64,000 nt of DNA from Terriglobia bacterium (GCA_025363475.1 JANYDS010000096.1:1-64000), one strand, 5' to 3'; shown: positions 1-9,066, numbered from the stretch's first letter. The notes: generated by a model not told the origin, from the sequence alone. Numbers and translations are program-made.

Positions 1-717
1 GAATCCGTCAACGTGCGCAACTATGCGCTGTTTTACGACCACGGCTGGTTTATTGACTTCCATACGTTGCACCAGGCCATCACCCCGCGCACACGCGCCA
101 TCGTATTGGTGAACCCGAACAACCCCACCGGCCATTTTCTGAAGCAACACGAACTGGCCGAACTCGCCTCATTCGGCTTGCCGATCATTTCGGACGAAGT
201 CTTCCGCGATTACCTGCTTGAACCCGCGCCGGATAGCGTGCAAACTCTGCAAGGGACACCCGATGCGCTCGTCTTCACTCTGAATGGCCTTTCGAAGACG
301 GTCGGTCTGCCGCAAATGAAACTCGCCTGGATGATTGCGACGGGTCCGGCGGAAGAAGCACTGCAAAGGCTGGAATTGATCGCCGATACGTACCTTTCAG
401 CAGGGACGCCGGTCCAGATTGCCCTTCCCCAACTTCTCGCGGCGCGGGAATCGGTACAGGGCCAGATAACAAAACGAAGCCAATCGAATTTGGCGTTTCT
501 CAGAGCCTCAGGCCTGCGGACTTTACAGGTAGAGGCAGGCTGGTATGCCGTTGTTGCATACCCGGAAGAGGCCGTGCCTGCACTGCTCAAAGACCATAAC
601 GTCCTGGTGCAGCCCGGCTATTTTTACGACTTCGAAACCTCGGGCTACGTCGTGCTGAGCCTGCTCACGCCGGAAGCGACTTTTCGGGCCGGGGTTCAGC
701 AATTGCAACGCGGCTAA
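1..717 (+). CDS. PLP-dependent aminotransferase, class I/II, 3' part
   Basis: The frame is open from the first base, so the gene starts before the window; about 238 C-terminal residues are visible. It carries the fold-type I aminotransferase motif NPNNPTG (around bases 115-132) and the lysine that would form the PLP Schiff base in GLSKTVGLPQMK (Lys codon 295-297), so it should transfer an amino group between an amino acid and a 2-oxo acid. The C-terminal small domain is complete. The substrate cannot be told from this part. It converges with the kinase-like gene on the other strand, and the last 53 bases overlap that gene's end. Family assignment is firm; specificity is unknown. Confidence 0.85.
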   Translation, partial: ESVNVRNYALFYDHGWFIDFHTLHQAITPRTRAIVLVNPNNPTGHFLKQHELAELASFGLPIISDEVFRDYLLEPAPDSVQTLQGTPDALVFTLNGLSKTVGLPQMKLAWMIATGPAEEALQRLELIADTYLSAGTPVQIALPQLLAARESVQGQITKRSQSNLAFLRASGLRTLQVEAGWYAVVAYPEEAVPALLKDHNVLVQPGYFYDFETSGYVVLSLLTPEATFRAGVQQLQRG

Positions 718-1114
718 ACCCTTCCTGGACTGTTGGGGGCACGAAACGCGCCGCCATCAAATCCAGCACCCGTTCGGGTACTTTACGGACCCGCGCGGCA
801 TTTCTAGCTCGACAGAACGCAAGCGATACATCGAAATAGAGCGCATCGACCTCGGCGCCATACTCCCGAGCCAGCAGGATCCACTGCCTGCGCTCCCGCC
901 GGGTCAGATTCGTAGCATCTATATAGGTAACCGGATTCACCTGCAAGCTCTCCGCCACAAGCGCACGGAGAGCAGCGAACACCCGGCCGTTCTGCGTCTG
1001 GTCCGTCTCATCGCCCAGCAGCGATAGCCGAATCCGGTCACTCGACAGCGCAGTAGCAGGAAGCCCGGTTGATTTACCCGAGCCTGGCAACCCGACCGCA
1101 ACCACCAGCCGCAT
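665..1114 (-). CDS. Small P-loop ATPase/kinase (polynucleotide kinase or zeta-toxin-like)
   Basis: A 149-residue protein with a Walker A motif GLPGSGKS at residues 8-15 right at the N-terminus and a second strand ending in YIDATNLT (around residue 65), typical of the AAA_33 kinase family that includes the kinase half of polynucleotide kinase. The DATN stretch followed by arginines (TRRERR) is where these enzymes bind phosphate donors and acceptors. It is the last gene of the beta-oxidation run, 6 bases after the acyl-CoA dehydrogenase gene, so it is probably co-transcribed, though no functional link is obvious. No antitoxin partner is present, so a toxin role is unlikely. The substrate is unknown. 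Confidence 0.8.
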   Translation of the reverse strand: MRLVVAVGLPGSGKSTGLPATALSSDRIRLSLLGDETDQTQNGRVFAALRALVAESLQVNPVTYIDATNLTRRERRQWILLAREYGAEVDALYFDVSLAFCRARNAARVRKVPERVLDLMAARFVPPTVQEGFSRVAIAEPRPEKSLPA

Positions 1115-1120
1115 CAGCGC

Positions 1121-2860
1121 CTAAACGACGTAGCGTCCGGCACTAATCAGCCGCTCCGCGATCCTTTGGCGCGCGGCAATTTCATCTATCGGATCAAACT
1201 TGGCGAACCGCCGCAGCACCGCCATATTCGTCCGCAGAGCATCGCCGTCCGAACAAGCAGCCAGCACCGGACGCGCAAAAGTTTCAATACGCGCCATCGA
1301 GCTCTGCAGCAACACCGCCGTAAGATCCACACCCACACCAGTCTTCTGCGTGCGAAGCTGCGCCGATTCCATGGCAAACGTTTCCATCATCACGTCGGCA
1401 ATTCCCGCCAGAACTTCCTGATGCTTTTCCAGTTCCACGCCGTATTTCTCAAACGCAATACCCATCAGCAAAAGCCCGATCTTCTTCGCATTGGCGACCA
1501 GCCCATCGCCCTTGCCGCCCGAGAGCACCTCTTCCATCAGGGCCTTCACGGCCTTCATCAAGGGAAGTTTGCCCTGGGCCGCACGCTTCAAAATCATGCC
1601 CGATGTCAGCAGCCGGTTGATTTCATTCGTGCCTTCAAAAATCCGGTTGATGCGCGAATCGCGGTACGCCCGCTCCACCGAATATTCCTGACTGAAACCA
1701 TTGCCACCGTGGATCTGTACACCCTCATCGGTAACGTAATCCAGCATTTCAGACGCGTAGACCTTGATGATGGAACATTCGGGCGCAAACTCTTCAGCCG
1801 CTTTCATAATGCGGGTGGCGGCTGCCGGATCGTCCCACGTAAAGCCATCGAGCTGCCCTTCAATCAGGCCCACCGTGCGGGCCGTCATGGATTCGGTGGC
1901 ATAAATGCGAATCGCCATCTCCGCCAGCTTGTGGCGAATCATGCCGAACTCAGAGATCGATTTCCCAAAAGCCTTGCGGTCCTTCGCATACGCGATGGAA
2001 GTCTGCAGCACGCTCTTCGCCCCGCCGATGGCGAACGGACCCAGTTTCAAACGGCCGAGGTTCAGAATATTGAACGCAATAATATGTCCGCGACCGATTT
2101 CGCCCAGCAGATTTTCCACCGGAACTTTGACGTTGTCGAAGAACACTGCAGTGGTGGAACTGCCGCGAATCCCCATCTTCTTTTCTTCATGGCCGGGGTT
2201 GACGCCAGGGAACGCACGCTCAACGAGAAACGCGGAAAACTTCTCCCCGCCGATCTTTGCGAACACCGTGTACATGCCGGCCTTGCCGCCGTTGGTGATC
2301 CACATTTTCTGGCCGTTCAGTGTGTAATACGTACCGTCTTCTGAAAGATCGGCACGCGTCTTCGTAGCCAGGGAATCGGAACCCGCCTGCGGCTCTGTCA
2401 GACAATAGGCGCCCACCAGTTCGCAGCTCGAAAGCTTCGAGAGATATTTTTCTTTCTGGGCAGGGGTGCCGAACAACAGCAGCGGCAACGATCCGATACC
2501 CGCGTGGGCACCGTGCCAGCCTGCAAACGATCCATCGCGCGCCAACTGTTCGGCAACGATCATGACGGACATCAAGTCCATCCCCATGCCGCCGTACTGC
2601 TCTGGCGTAAGAACACTTTCAAGGCCCAGCGCCGCGCCCTTGCGCAGAATCGCCACGGCCAGATCCTTATCACCGTTTTCGATTTCCTCAACGTGCGGAG
2701 CCACTTCTTTGTCGAAAAAATCACGCGTTGTACGCGCAATTTCGAGGTGTTCCGGGGTCAGGTCTTCAGGCGTGAAAACGTTCGCCGGATCTGTTTCACT
2801 GATCAGGTAAGCCCCACCAGCCGATTTCAATAACACGGGAGATTCAGTCGCTGTAGCCAT
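1121..2860 (-). CDS. fadE: Acyl-CoA dehydrogenase (FadE type)
   Basis: FAD enzyme introducing the first double bond in acyl-CoA during beta-oxidation. The 579 residues contain the usual three parts (N-terminal helices, middle beta domain, C-terminal helices) plus an extra C-terminal extension of about 150 residues as in Bacillus FadE. Signatures seen are YCLTEPQAGSDSLATKTRA, KMWITNGGKAGMYTVFAK and the catalytic-base region RIFEGTNEINR. Start is ATG with AGAGG about 10 bases upstream. It is the third gene of the run fadN-fadA-fadE (21 bases after fadA). Electrons probably go to ETF and the quinone pool. Assignment is firm; chain-length preference is not visible. Confidence 0.95.
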   Translation of the reverse strand: MATATESPVLLKSAGGAYLISETDPANVFTPEDLTPEHLEIARTTRDFFDKEVAPHVEEIENGDKDLAVAILRKGAALGLESVLTPEQYGGMGMDLMSVMIVAEQLARDGSFAGWHGAHAGIGSLPLLLFGTPAQKEKYLSKLSSCELVGAYCLTEPQAGSDSLATKTRADLSEDGTYYTLNGQKMWITNGGKAGMYTVFAKIGGEKFSAFLVERAFPGVNPGHEEKKMGIRGSSTTAVFFDNVKVPVENLLGEIGRGHIIAFNILNLGRLKLGPFAIGGAKSVLQTSIAYAKDRKAFGKSISEFGMIRHKLAEMAIRIYATESMTARTVGLIEGQLDGFTWDDPAAATRIMKAAEEFAPECSIIKVYASEMLDYVTDEGVQIHGGNGFSQEYSVERAYRDSRINRIFEGTNEINRLLTSGMILKRAAQGKLPLMKAVKALMEEVLSGGKGDGLVANAKKIGLLLMGIAFEKYGVELEKHQEVLAGIADVMMETFAMESAQLRTQKTGVGVDLTAVLLQSSMARIETFARPVLAACSDGDALRTNMAVLRRFAKFDPIDEIAARQRIAERLISAGRYVV

Positions 2861-2881
2861 CGTCTTTTGCCTCTGTTCCGC

Positions 2882-4060
2882 CTACATCAATTCGAAAATT
2901 CCGGCCGCACCCTGCCCGCCGCCGATACACATCGTAACCATGCCGTAACGCACCTGCCGCCGCTCCATCTCGCGGATGATGGTCGCGGTAAGCTTTGCGC
3001 CCGTGCAGCCCAAGGGATGCCCCAGCGCTACCGCACCACCGTTTACGTTGACCTTGTCCGGATCGAGTCCAGCAACTTTCATCACCGCCAGAGCCTGCAC
3101 GGCAAACGCTTCATTGAGTTCGATCAGACCGATGTCAGCGAGCTTCAAGCCAGCCATGGCCAGCACTTTGGGGATCGCCACCACCGGACCGATTCCCATA
3201 ACTTCCGGCGGGACTCCGCCTACCGCGAAGGCCACAAACCGCGCACGCGGCTTCAGTCCGAGTTCCTTCGCTTTCTTGTCAGACATCACCAGCGCCATCG
3301 CGCCGCCATCACTGGTTTGCGAAGAATTCCCCGCAGTCACAGTCCCGTTAACATGGAAAACGGCCTTCAGTTTCGCCAGCGCTTCGAGCGAAGTTTCAGC
3401 GCGCGGACCCTCATCCTTGTCGAAAATCGTTTCGGTGACCTGGGCTTTGCCACCGCCGTTGATGGCGTTGGTCGAAATCTTCACCGGCACAATCTCTTCG
3501 GTGAACAAACCATTCGTCTGCGCCCGCAGCGCGTTCTGGTGGCTCTTGAAGGAAAACGCGTCGGCTTCTTTGCGCGTCACGCCGTACTTGCGCTGTACGT
3601 TCTCCGCCGTCAGGCCCATGTTGATGTAAATCTCCGGCAGATGTTCCACCAGCCAGGGATTTGGCGCAGGCTTCAGGCCCGCCATCGGAATCATACTCAT
3701 GGATTCGCTGCCGCCCGCCATCATAATGTGCGCGCCGCCGCCCCGAATTCGCTCCGCAGCCATGGCGATCGATTGCAAACCCGAACTGCAAAACCGGTTG
3801 ATGGTAACGCCGGTCGTCGTGACAGGAAGCCCGGCGCGCAGAATCGCAATCCGGGCCATATTGCCGCCCGACTCCCCTTCCGGCATCGCGCATCCCAGCA
3901 CAACATCTTCGATGTCTTCAACAGGCACCTGGGGGTATTTTTCCACCAGTGCCCGCATTACCACTGCGGCCAGATCGTCAGGACGTGTATTGCGCAAACT
4001 GCCCCGGCCGGATTTGCCGACAGCAGTGCGCAGGCAATCGACAATGACTGCTTCAGACAT
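2882..4060 (-). CDS. fadA: Acetyl-CoA acyltransferase (thiolase)
   Basis: Thiolase of 392 residues cleaving 3-ketoacyl-CoA with CoA to acetyl-CoA and a shortened acyl-CoA. All catalytic landmarks are present: nucleophilic Cys91 in NRFCSSGLQS, the GHPLG histidine motif in GGAVALGHPLGCTGA, and the second cysteine in CIGGGQGAAGIFE near the C-terminus. A strong GGGGAG ribosome site lies 8 bases before the ATG. It sits between fadN and fadE on the same strand with short gaps, so it should be the thiolase of the same beta-oxidation complex. A purely biosynthetic acetoacetyl-CoA thiolase is possible from sequence alone, but the context argues for degradation. Confidence 0.95.
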   Translation of the reverse strand: MSEAVIVDCLRTAVGKSGRGSLRNTRPDDLAAVVMRALVEKYPQVPVEDIEDVVLGCAMPEGESGGNMARIAILRAGLPVTTTGVTINRFCSSGLQSIAMAAERIRGGGAHIMMAGGSESMSMIPMAGLKPAPNPWLVEHLPEIYINMGLTAENVQRKYGVTRKEADAFSFKSHQNALRAQTNGLFTEEIVPVKISTNAINGGGKAQVTETIFDKDEGPRAETSLEALAKLKAVFHVNGTVTAGNSSQTSDGGAMALVMSDKKAKELGLKPRARFVAFAVGGVPPEVMGIGPVVAIPKVLAMAGLKLADIGLIELNEAFAVQALAVMKVAGLDPDKVNVNGGAVALGHPLGCTGAKLTATIIREMERRQVRYGMVTMCIGGGQGAAGIFELM

Positions 4061-4096
4061 ATGAAAACTCCCCGTTTCTTAAATGTCGCATGAAAA

Positions 4097-6424
4097 CTAA
4101 TTCCTCAGCGGCTTGCCGGTTTTCAGCATGTGCTGCATCCGCGCCTGTGTTTCCGCACGTCCGCACAGGCTCAGAAAGGCCTCCCGCTCAAGATCGAGCA
4201 GATACTGTTCCGAAACCTGCGGATTGCCGCTCAACCGGCCGCCACTGAGAATATGGGCCAGCTTTTCGCCCACGAACACATCGTAAGCCGAGATGTAGCC
4301 GCCCTGTTGCGCAGTCCACAGCCCCATTTTCATCAGCGCAAAACCTTCTTCGCCCGAAACCGTGATATCGGTGCGCGGCGCTCCGGCACTGTAACCAGGC
4401 ACCAGAGAAAGCGCCAGTTGCTTGGCGTCGTCAATTAGCCGTTCGCCATTCATCGAGATACCATCGCCATCGCGGAGGAAACGGAATGCACGCGCTTCTG
4501 CCGCACTGCCCGAAACTTTGGCGAACCCGATCTGCTCAAACACCTTTCGCAGATCGCGCGACCGGATCAGCAGTTCTTTGCAACCGCCGCCTGCGGGAAT
4601 CAGGCCGACGCCCACTTCCACCAGTCCCATGTAGAGTTCAGCCGAAGCCTGCACGCGCGTGCAGTGCAGGGGGATTTCGCAACCGCCTCCCAGTGCCATG
4701 CCGAATGGCGCAGCCACTACCGGTTTCGGCGCATATTTGAGCGCCATGTTGATTTGCTGGAAGCGGTTAATCGCCGCATCCAGTTCATCCCATTCCTGCT
4801 CCTGTGCGGCGAGCAGCACCATCATGAGATTCGCGCCAGCCGAGAAGTTATCGCCCTGGTTTCCGATCACCATGGCTTCGAAATTCGTTTCCAGCTCCGT
4901 CAGGCCGGTGGTCAGGATTTGGCCGATATCGTCGCCGATGGCGTTCATTTTGCCGTGGAATTCACAGCAGAGCACGCCATCCCCGAGGTCAATCAACGAC
5001 GCCCCGGAATTCTTCCTTACCACCCCGCGGGCCCGTTTCAAATCAGCCAGGACCGTAACGCCGGGGCGCGGTTCCAGTTCTTTATACCCGCTGCCGGCAA
5101 GATCGAAATACTCGGTACCAGGGTTCCGGTCGCGGTCAGCGTACTGATAGAAAGATTGCGCACCGGCACTCAGCATTCGCAGCACGTTCTCAGGCAACGC
5201 ACGGCCTTCAGCTTCAATGCGGCGTGCGGTCTCTACAAAACCCATCGCATCCCAAAGTTCAAACGGCCCTGCGGCATTCGCATAGCCCCAGCGCATGGCC
5301 CGGTCAATTTCCACTATGCGGTCGGAAATTTCCGGCACCATCGTTGCGGCGTAAACAATGTGATCGCTCAGCAACTGCCAGATGAACCGGCCTGCTTTGT
5401 CATCGAGCGTTATAACAGCCTTAAGCCGTTCAGAGAGAGATTCAAATTTGCGGATGGTTTCGAGTGATGTAAAACGCGGCTTGTCCGCCACATGATATTC
5501 CAGCGTTTTGCGGTCGATTGCGTGGATCTCACGATCCTTGCCAACGCGTTTGAAAAAACCCTGACCGCGCTTATCGCCCAGCCAGCCTCGCTCGATCATT
5601 TCCATGATGAACGGCTCCATTTTGAAGCGTTCACGATACGGATCGTGTTCTGTGGCGTCGTACAAATTTTTAGTCACGTGCGCCCAAACGTCCACGCCCA
5701 CGATGTCCAGCAGCCGGTAGCTCGCGCTCTTGGGCAACCCGATCAGCGGCCCCGTCAGAGCGTCCACTTCCTCAATCGTCAGATCATGCTGAACTGTAAG
5801 GCTCTGCACCGTTGAACCGAAGAAAGTACCGATTCTGTTCCCGATAAAATTCGGTGTGTCTTTGCAGGGAACTACACCTTTGCCCAAATGACGGTCGCAG
5901 AAATCCGAAATGAAGGCGAGGATTTCGGGTTTGGTCGCAGGCCCGGGGATGATCTCGGCCAAATGCAGATACCGCGGCGGATTAAAAAAATGGGTACCGA
6001 GGAAATGCTGACGGAACTCTTTCGGGTAGCCTTCCGCGATGTGGGCCAGGGGAATGCCGCTAGTGTTCGTGGAAACGATTGTCCCCGGCGTGCGGTGCGC
6101 AATTACCTTGTCATAGAGCGCACGCTTGATCGCGATGTCTTCGGAAACGGCTTCGATAATCCAGTCGCAGTCTTTGATCTTCGCGATGTCATCGTCGAAA
6201 GTTCCGGTCGTGATGAGTCGGGTACCCTCAGCCACGAAAAACGCGCCTGGCCGGCTCTTCAGCCCCGCATCGACACCGTTTCGCGCCGCCTGATCGCGGT
6301 TCTTCTGGTTGGGCAACACGATATCCAGAAGCAGCGAGGGAACCTGCGCGTTGGCAAGGTGGGCGGCAATGCGGGAACCCATGGTTCCGGCTCCGAGGAC
6401 GGCGACACGGCGGATTGGCTTCAT
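4097..6424 (-). CDS. fadN: 3-hydroxyacyl-CoA dehydrogenase / enoyl-CoA hydratase fusion (FadN type)
   Basis: Bifunctional beta-oxidation enzyme of 775 residues. The N-terminus is a Rossmann NAD domain (VAVLGAGTMGSRIAAHLA, residues 6-23) followed by the dehydrogenase C-terminal domains; the last 270 residues are a crotonase-fold hydratase with GMALGGGCEIPLH and LVEVGVGLIPAGGGCKELL. This order is the reverse of Escherichia coli FadB and matches Bacillus FadN, as does the gene order fadN-fadA-fadE. The start chosen is the ATG of MKPIRRVAVLG, which has GGAG 6 bases upstream; a longer reading adds 43 low-complexity residues that run into the preceding gene. Function is well supported. Confidence 0.92.
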   Translation of the reverse strand: MKPIRRVAVLGAGTMGSRIAAHLANAQVPSLLLDIVLPNQKNRDQAARNGVDAGLKSRPGAFFVAEGTRLITTGTFDDDIAKIKDCDWIIEAVSEDIAIKRALYDKVIAHRTPGTIVSTNTSGIPLAHIAEGYPKEFRQHFLGTHFFNPPRYLHLAEIIPGPATKPEILAFISDFCDRHLGKGVVPCKDTPNFIGNRIGTFFGSTVQSLTVQHDLTIEEVDALTGPLIGLPKSASYRLLDIVGVDVWAHVTKNLYDATEHDPYRERFKMEPFIMEMIERGWLGDKRGQGFFKRVGKDREIHAIDRKTLEYHVADKPRFTSLETIRKFESLSERLKAVITLDDKAGRFIWQLLSDHIVYAATMVPEISDRIVEIDRAMRWGYANAAGPFELWDAMGFVETARRIEAEGRALPENVLRMLSAGAQSFYQYADRDRNPGTEYFDLAGSGYKELEPRPGVTVLADLKRARGVVRKNSGASLIDLGDGVLCCEFHGKMNAIGDDIGQILTTGLTELETNFEAMVIGNQGDNFSAGANLMMVLLAAQEQEWDELDAAINRFQQINMALKYAPKPVVAAPFGMALGGGCEIPLHCTRVQASAELYMGLVEVGVGLIPAGGGCKELLIRSRDLRKVFEQIGFAKVSGSAAEARAFRFLRDGDGISMNGERLIDDAKQLALSLVPGYSAGAPRTDITVSGEEGFALMKMGLWTAQQGGYISAYDVFVGEKLAHILSGGRLSGNPQVSEQYLLDLEREAFLSLCGRAETQARMQHMLKTGKPLRN

Positions 6425-6473
6425 CAGTACTCCATTCGGGAGTTTAGCGCGTTCGCCGTTGTTACAGTCCGGG

Positions 6474-7196
6474 CTAGAGTCCGGCGAACCAGTCGTAGCC
6501 CTGTTCGGTCCAGTAGTCGGCGGGCCGGTCGTTAACGTATTCAATGCGTCCAATGCGTTTGATGTTCTTGATCCCGTATTTAACCGGAATCACCAGCCGC
6601 AATGGTGCGCCGTGTTCACTGGTGAGCGGTGCACCGTTCATCTCATACGCCAGCAGGGTCTGCGGATGCATTGCGCTCGGCATATCCAGGCTCACGTAAT
6701 AGCCCTTACCTGGTGTCTGGAACCCAACGTAAGTCGCCTGTTCCGAACCCTGCGCGAACTTTGCCGTGAAGTCAGAAAGGCGCGCACCGGCGAATTGCGT
6801 AACCGTGCTCCAGCCTTCCACGCACTTGAAATCGATAGTCTCTTCCACCTTTGGCAGAGATTGTATATCGGCCAGCGTCAGTTCATGGCCCGCTACCGAC
6901 AGCCGCCACGCCGTCTGATCCATGGCGGCTTCCATCCCGATGTCACCATTCACTTTTAACTTTCCGATGGCCGAGGCCGGAAAGGTCGCCGCCCGATTGC
7001 TGTTGCTGTAAAGCGCCGAACGCACCATGCGCTCATTGAAACCCAGCACGCTGCGCAACACCGGCGGAATGCCATCTTCCGCCGCCGCAGCTTCCGACGC
7101 CAGCCAATACCCGCCAGCCGTTACCACCGCCGCACCTGCTCCCAGCGCGAGGAATGAACGCCGCGTTTTCTGAGCCATTTGTTGTTCCGGCGTCAT
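6474..7196 (-). CDS. Tat-exported sulfite-oxidase-fold molybdopterin oxidoreductase (YedY/MsrP-like)
   Basis: A 240-residue protein with a twin-arginine signal (KTRRSFLALGAGAAVV) and a SUOX-type molybdopterin domain. Cys125 in FKCVEGW is at the position of the molybdenum ligand, similar to YedY/MsrP where the motif is CVEAW. It should act in the periplasm and receive electrons from, or pass them to, the membrane cytochrome b encoded by the gene directly upstream, with which it overlaps by 4 bases (ATGA). MsrP reduces methionine sulfoxide in oxidised periplasmic proteins; whether this relative does the same is inference. The nearby divergent ECF sigma factor could control the pair. Confidence 0.88.
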   Translation of the reverse strand: MTPEQQMAQKTRRSFLALGAGAAVVTAGGYWLASEAAAAEDGIPPVLRSVLGFNERMVRSALYSNSNRAATFPASAIGKLKVNGDIGMEAAMDQTAWRLSVAGHELTLADIQSLPKVEETIDFKCVEGWSTVTQFAGARLSDFTAKFAQGSEQATYVGFQTPGKGYYVSLDMPSAMHPQTLLAYEMNGAPLTSEHGAPLRLVIPVKYGIKNIKRIGRIEYVNDRPADYWTEQGYDWFAGL

Positions 7197-7852
7197 TTCG
7201 ACTCCTCAATCAAGTCGTAACCGGCCACCATTGAGCGAAAATTCGCCCAACCGGCACGAATCACCTGAGCGATGTGGATGAGAAAAAACCCCACGTAGCT
7301 CATCGTTAACCAGAAATGTTCCCAGCGCGCCCATTCATACCCCCCCAGCAGTGCAGTCAGCCAACCCAGTTGGACGGGCTTATAGATTGCCAGACCGCTC
7401 AACAAACTCAGCCCGCCCATCACCACAATGCCGGAATATGTGATGCGCTGCGCCGCGTTATACCGGCCCTGCGGGGGCAGCGGGATCTTAAAACCGGCGT
7501 CGTGCAGGGCAACCCGCAGCGCTTCGCCAAACGATTTCTTTTCGGGCACCAGTTCGCGCCATTCGCCGGAAACAGCCGTGTAGATCACATAGGCCAGGCC
7601 ATTGAGGGCAAAGATCCAAGCCAGCGCAAAGTGCAGCGCCATGCCGATAGCCAGCTTCTGGCCCACACCCGTCATCGCATAGAAGCCGCTAGGGAAGAAA
7701 TGAAACAGAGTAACCTGCCCCAACCCAATACGGTACGGATCATAGGCCCAGTAGATGAGCAGGCCGCTGAAGATCATCGCCATTAGAATCGGAAAATTGA
7801 TCCAGTGAAACCACCGGGTGGCAAGCTTATGTTTTTCTGCGAGTACTTTCAC
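7193..7852 (-). CDS. Membrane cytochrome b561/hydrogenase-type b subunit
   Basis: A 219-residue membrane protein with about five hydrophobic segments and histidines in the right places for two b hemes (RWFHW near the N-terminus, MALHFALAW in the middle, FLIHIAQV near the C-terminus). It belongs to the cytochrome b561/HyaC family and probably links the quinone pool to the periplasmic molybdenum enzyme encoded by the next gene, whose start overlaps its stop. It resembles the hydrogenase-type cytochrome (YedZ1-like) more than the MsrQ ferric-reductase type; that comparison is from memory of motifs, not an alignment. It is transcribed divergently from the sigma factor gene, 39 bases away. Confidence 0.85.
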   Translation of the reverse strand: MKVLAEKHKLATRWFHWINFPILMAMIFSGLLIYWAYDPYRIGLGQVTLFHFFPSGFYAMTGVGQKLAIGMALHFALAWIFALNGLAYVIYTAVSGEWRELVPEKKSFGEALRVALHDAGFKIPLPPQGRYNAAQRITYSGIVVMGGLSLLSGLAIYKPVQLGWLTALLGGYEWARWEHFWLTMSYVGFFLIHIAQVIRAGWANFRSMVAGYDLIEESK

Positions 7853-7891
7853 GTTGTAGAGATCTCCGCCTGACCCGATTCTATTCCCAAA

Positions 7892-8422
7892 ATGCTACGA
7901 TTCAGTGCAGTGTTTCCGCGTACACAGGCCAACCGGGACGAATTTGAAGCTGCGGCTCTTCCTTTTCTACCCGAAATTTACCGCACGGCAGTCGGCCTGA
8001 TCGGGAACCGGGATGAAGCCGAAGACTTGGCCCAGGATGTCTTCATGCAAGCCTGGAAGTCGTACCACCGCTTCGAGCCTGGCACCAACATGCGGGCCTG
8101 GCTGCACAAGATCCTCGTTTACCGTGCTTCTCATTTCCGAAACAAATTCTTCCGATTCATGCCATTCGGGAATAAAGAGGAGCAGGCTGTGGATATACCG
8201 GTTGAACCCGATGTCCCCGACCACCTCAGTGACCGGCAGGTTGCGGAGGCACTCAGCCAGGTTCCGCCGCCCTATCGCGAAACCCTGGTGCTTGCCGATG
8301 TGCGCGAATTTAGTTACCAGGAGGTTGCCGACATGTTGAAAATCCCGATTGGCACGGTGATGTCGCGCTTGAGTCGTGGCCGGAAACTCCTGCGAACCAA
8401 ACTGACGGAAAAAGGATTATGA
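7892..8422 (+). CDS. ECF RNA polymerase sigma factor
   Basis: Sigma-70 family protein of 176 residues with only regions 2 and 4. Region 2 shows AEDLAQDVFMQAW for core binding and the -10-recognising helices; region 4 shows SYQEVADMLKIPIGTVMSRLSRGR, a typical helix-turn-helix. Its stop overlaps the next gene by 4 bases (ATGA), the usual arrangement for a sigma factor with its membrane regulator. It is divergent from the cytochrome b/molybdenum oxidoreductase pair with only 39 bases between starts, so those genes are reasonable targets. Target promoters cannot be proven from the sequence. Confidence 0.93.
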   Translation: MLRFSAVFPRTQANRDEFEAAALPFLPEIYRTAVGLIGNRDEAEDLAQDVFMQAWKSYHRFEPGTNMRAWLHKILVYRASHFRNKFFRFMPFGNKEEQAVDIPVEPDVPDHLSDRQVAEALSQVPPPYRETLVLADVREFSYQEVADMLKIPIGTVMSRLSRGRKLLRTKLTEKGL

Positions 8423-9066
8423 AGCAAAGGGAACTTCTTCGCCGGGCAGTAGACGCGGAACTCGTTCCCCGGGATCTGGAAGCGCGTGTGCGGACAGGCC
8501 TCGGCCAAGGTTCAACCGCCCAATGGGGCAGGTTGCTCTCCAGCATCGCGATGCTGGTCATGGTTCTGGGCGGCATGCAGTTTTACGCGATGCAGAAAAC
8601 CCACACGCTCCAAAGGGTGGGGCTGGACGACCATTTACATTGCGCGATAGCGGGCGAATATCCGCATCAGACCGAAAAAGCAGTGATGGTGCAAGACCTT
8701 GGCCCGTACGCACCCATGCTTCAGCCCATTCTGGACCTGAGTCCCGGCGATCCGGTTGTTTCAGCGCACCGATGTACGGTAAGTGGGCGCACCTATGTTC
8801 ATGTGATCCTGCGGCGCGGTACGACCCTGGTTTCAGTTATTTTGACCCGCCGCCGGGATAAAGAGGCATTCCCTGGAACACTGGCGACACTGGTGTCCCA
8901 CGGGAATTCCGCGCATCTGCATGAGGGTGAAATGGGTGCGTATTCTGTTGCGGGCTTTGAGGCGGGGGCCTATCTGGGCTATGTAGTTTCGGCGCTGCCC
9001 GACCAGCAGAATAGTGAGCTGGCCGGGCGGGTTGCACCTGTCATCCGGCGTTACACCGGCGCTTGA
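8419..9066 (+). CDS. Membrane partner of the ECF sigma factor, probable anti-sigma/sensor
   Basis: A 215-residue protein translationally coupled to the sigma factor. A short cytoplasmic N-terminus (about 36 residues) is followed by one membrane segment (residues 37-57) and an outside domain of about 155 residues. No HxxxCxxC zinc anti-sigma motif is present in the cytoplasmic part. The outer domain has two H-x-C type motifs, DHLHC (72-75 for HLHC) and AHRC (116-119), and a nearby His128, which could bind a metal or heme or act as a redox switch. Position and topology support an anti-sigma or sensor role; the domain family itself is not named with certainty. Confidence 0.65.
   Translation: MKQRELLRRAVDAELVPRDLEARVRTGLGQGSTAQWGRLLSSIAMLVMVLGGMQFYAMQKTHTLQRVGLDDHLHCAIAGEYPHQTEKAVMVQDLGPYAPMLQPILDLSPGDPVVSAHRCTVSGRTYVHVILRRGTTLVSVILTRRRDKEAFPGTLATLVSHGNSAHLHEGEMGAYSVAGFEAGAYLGYVVSALPDQQNSELAGRVAPVIRRYTGA

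Noticed and set aside
1166-4093. Long plus-strand open frames of 392 and 408 codons opposite fadE and fadA
   Set aside because: They lie antisense to genes with full catalytic motifs, are rich in His, Arg and Gln, and have no domain pattern. They are side effects of GC-rich codon use.
6425-6553. 43-residue N-terminal extension of FadN
   Set aside because: The extension is low complexity and lies over the end of the molybdenum oxidoreductase gene; the ATG at 6424 has a proper ribosome site and begins at the Rossmann fold.
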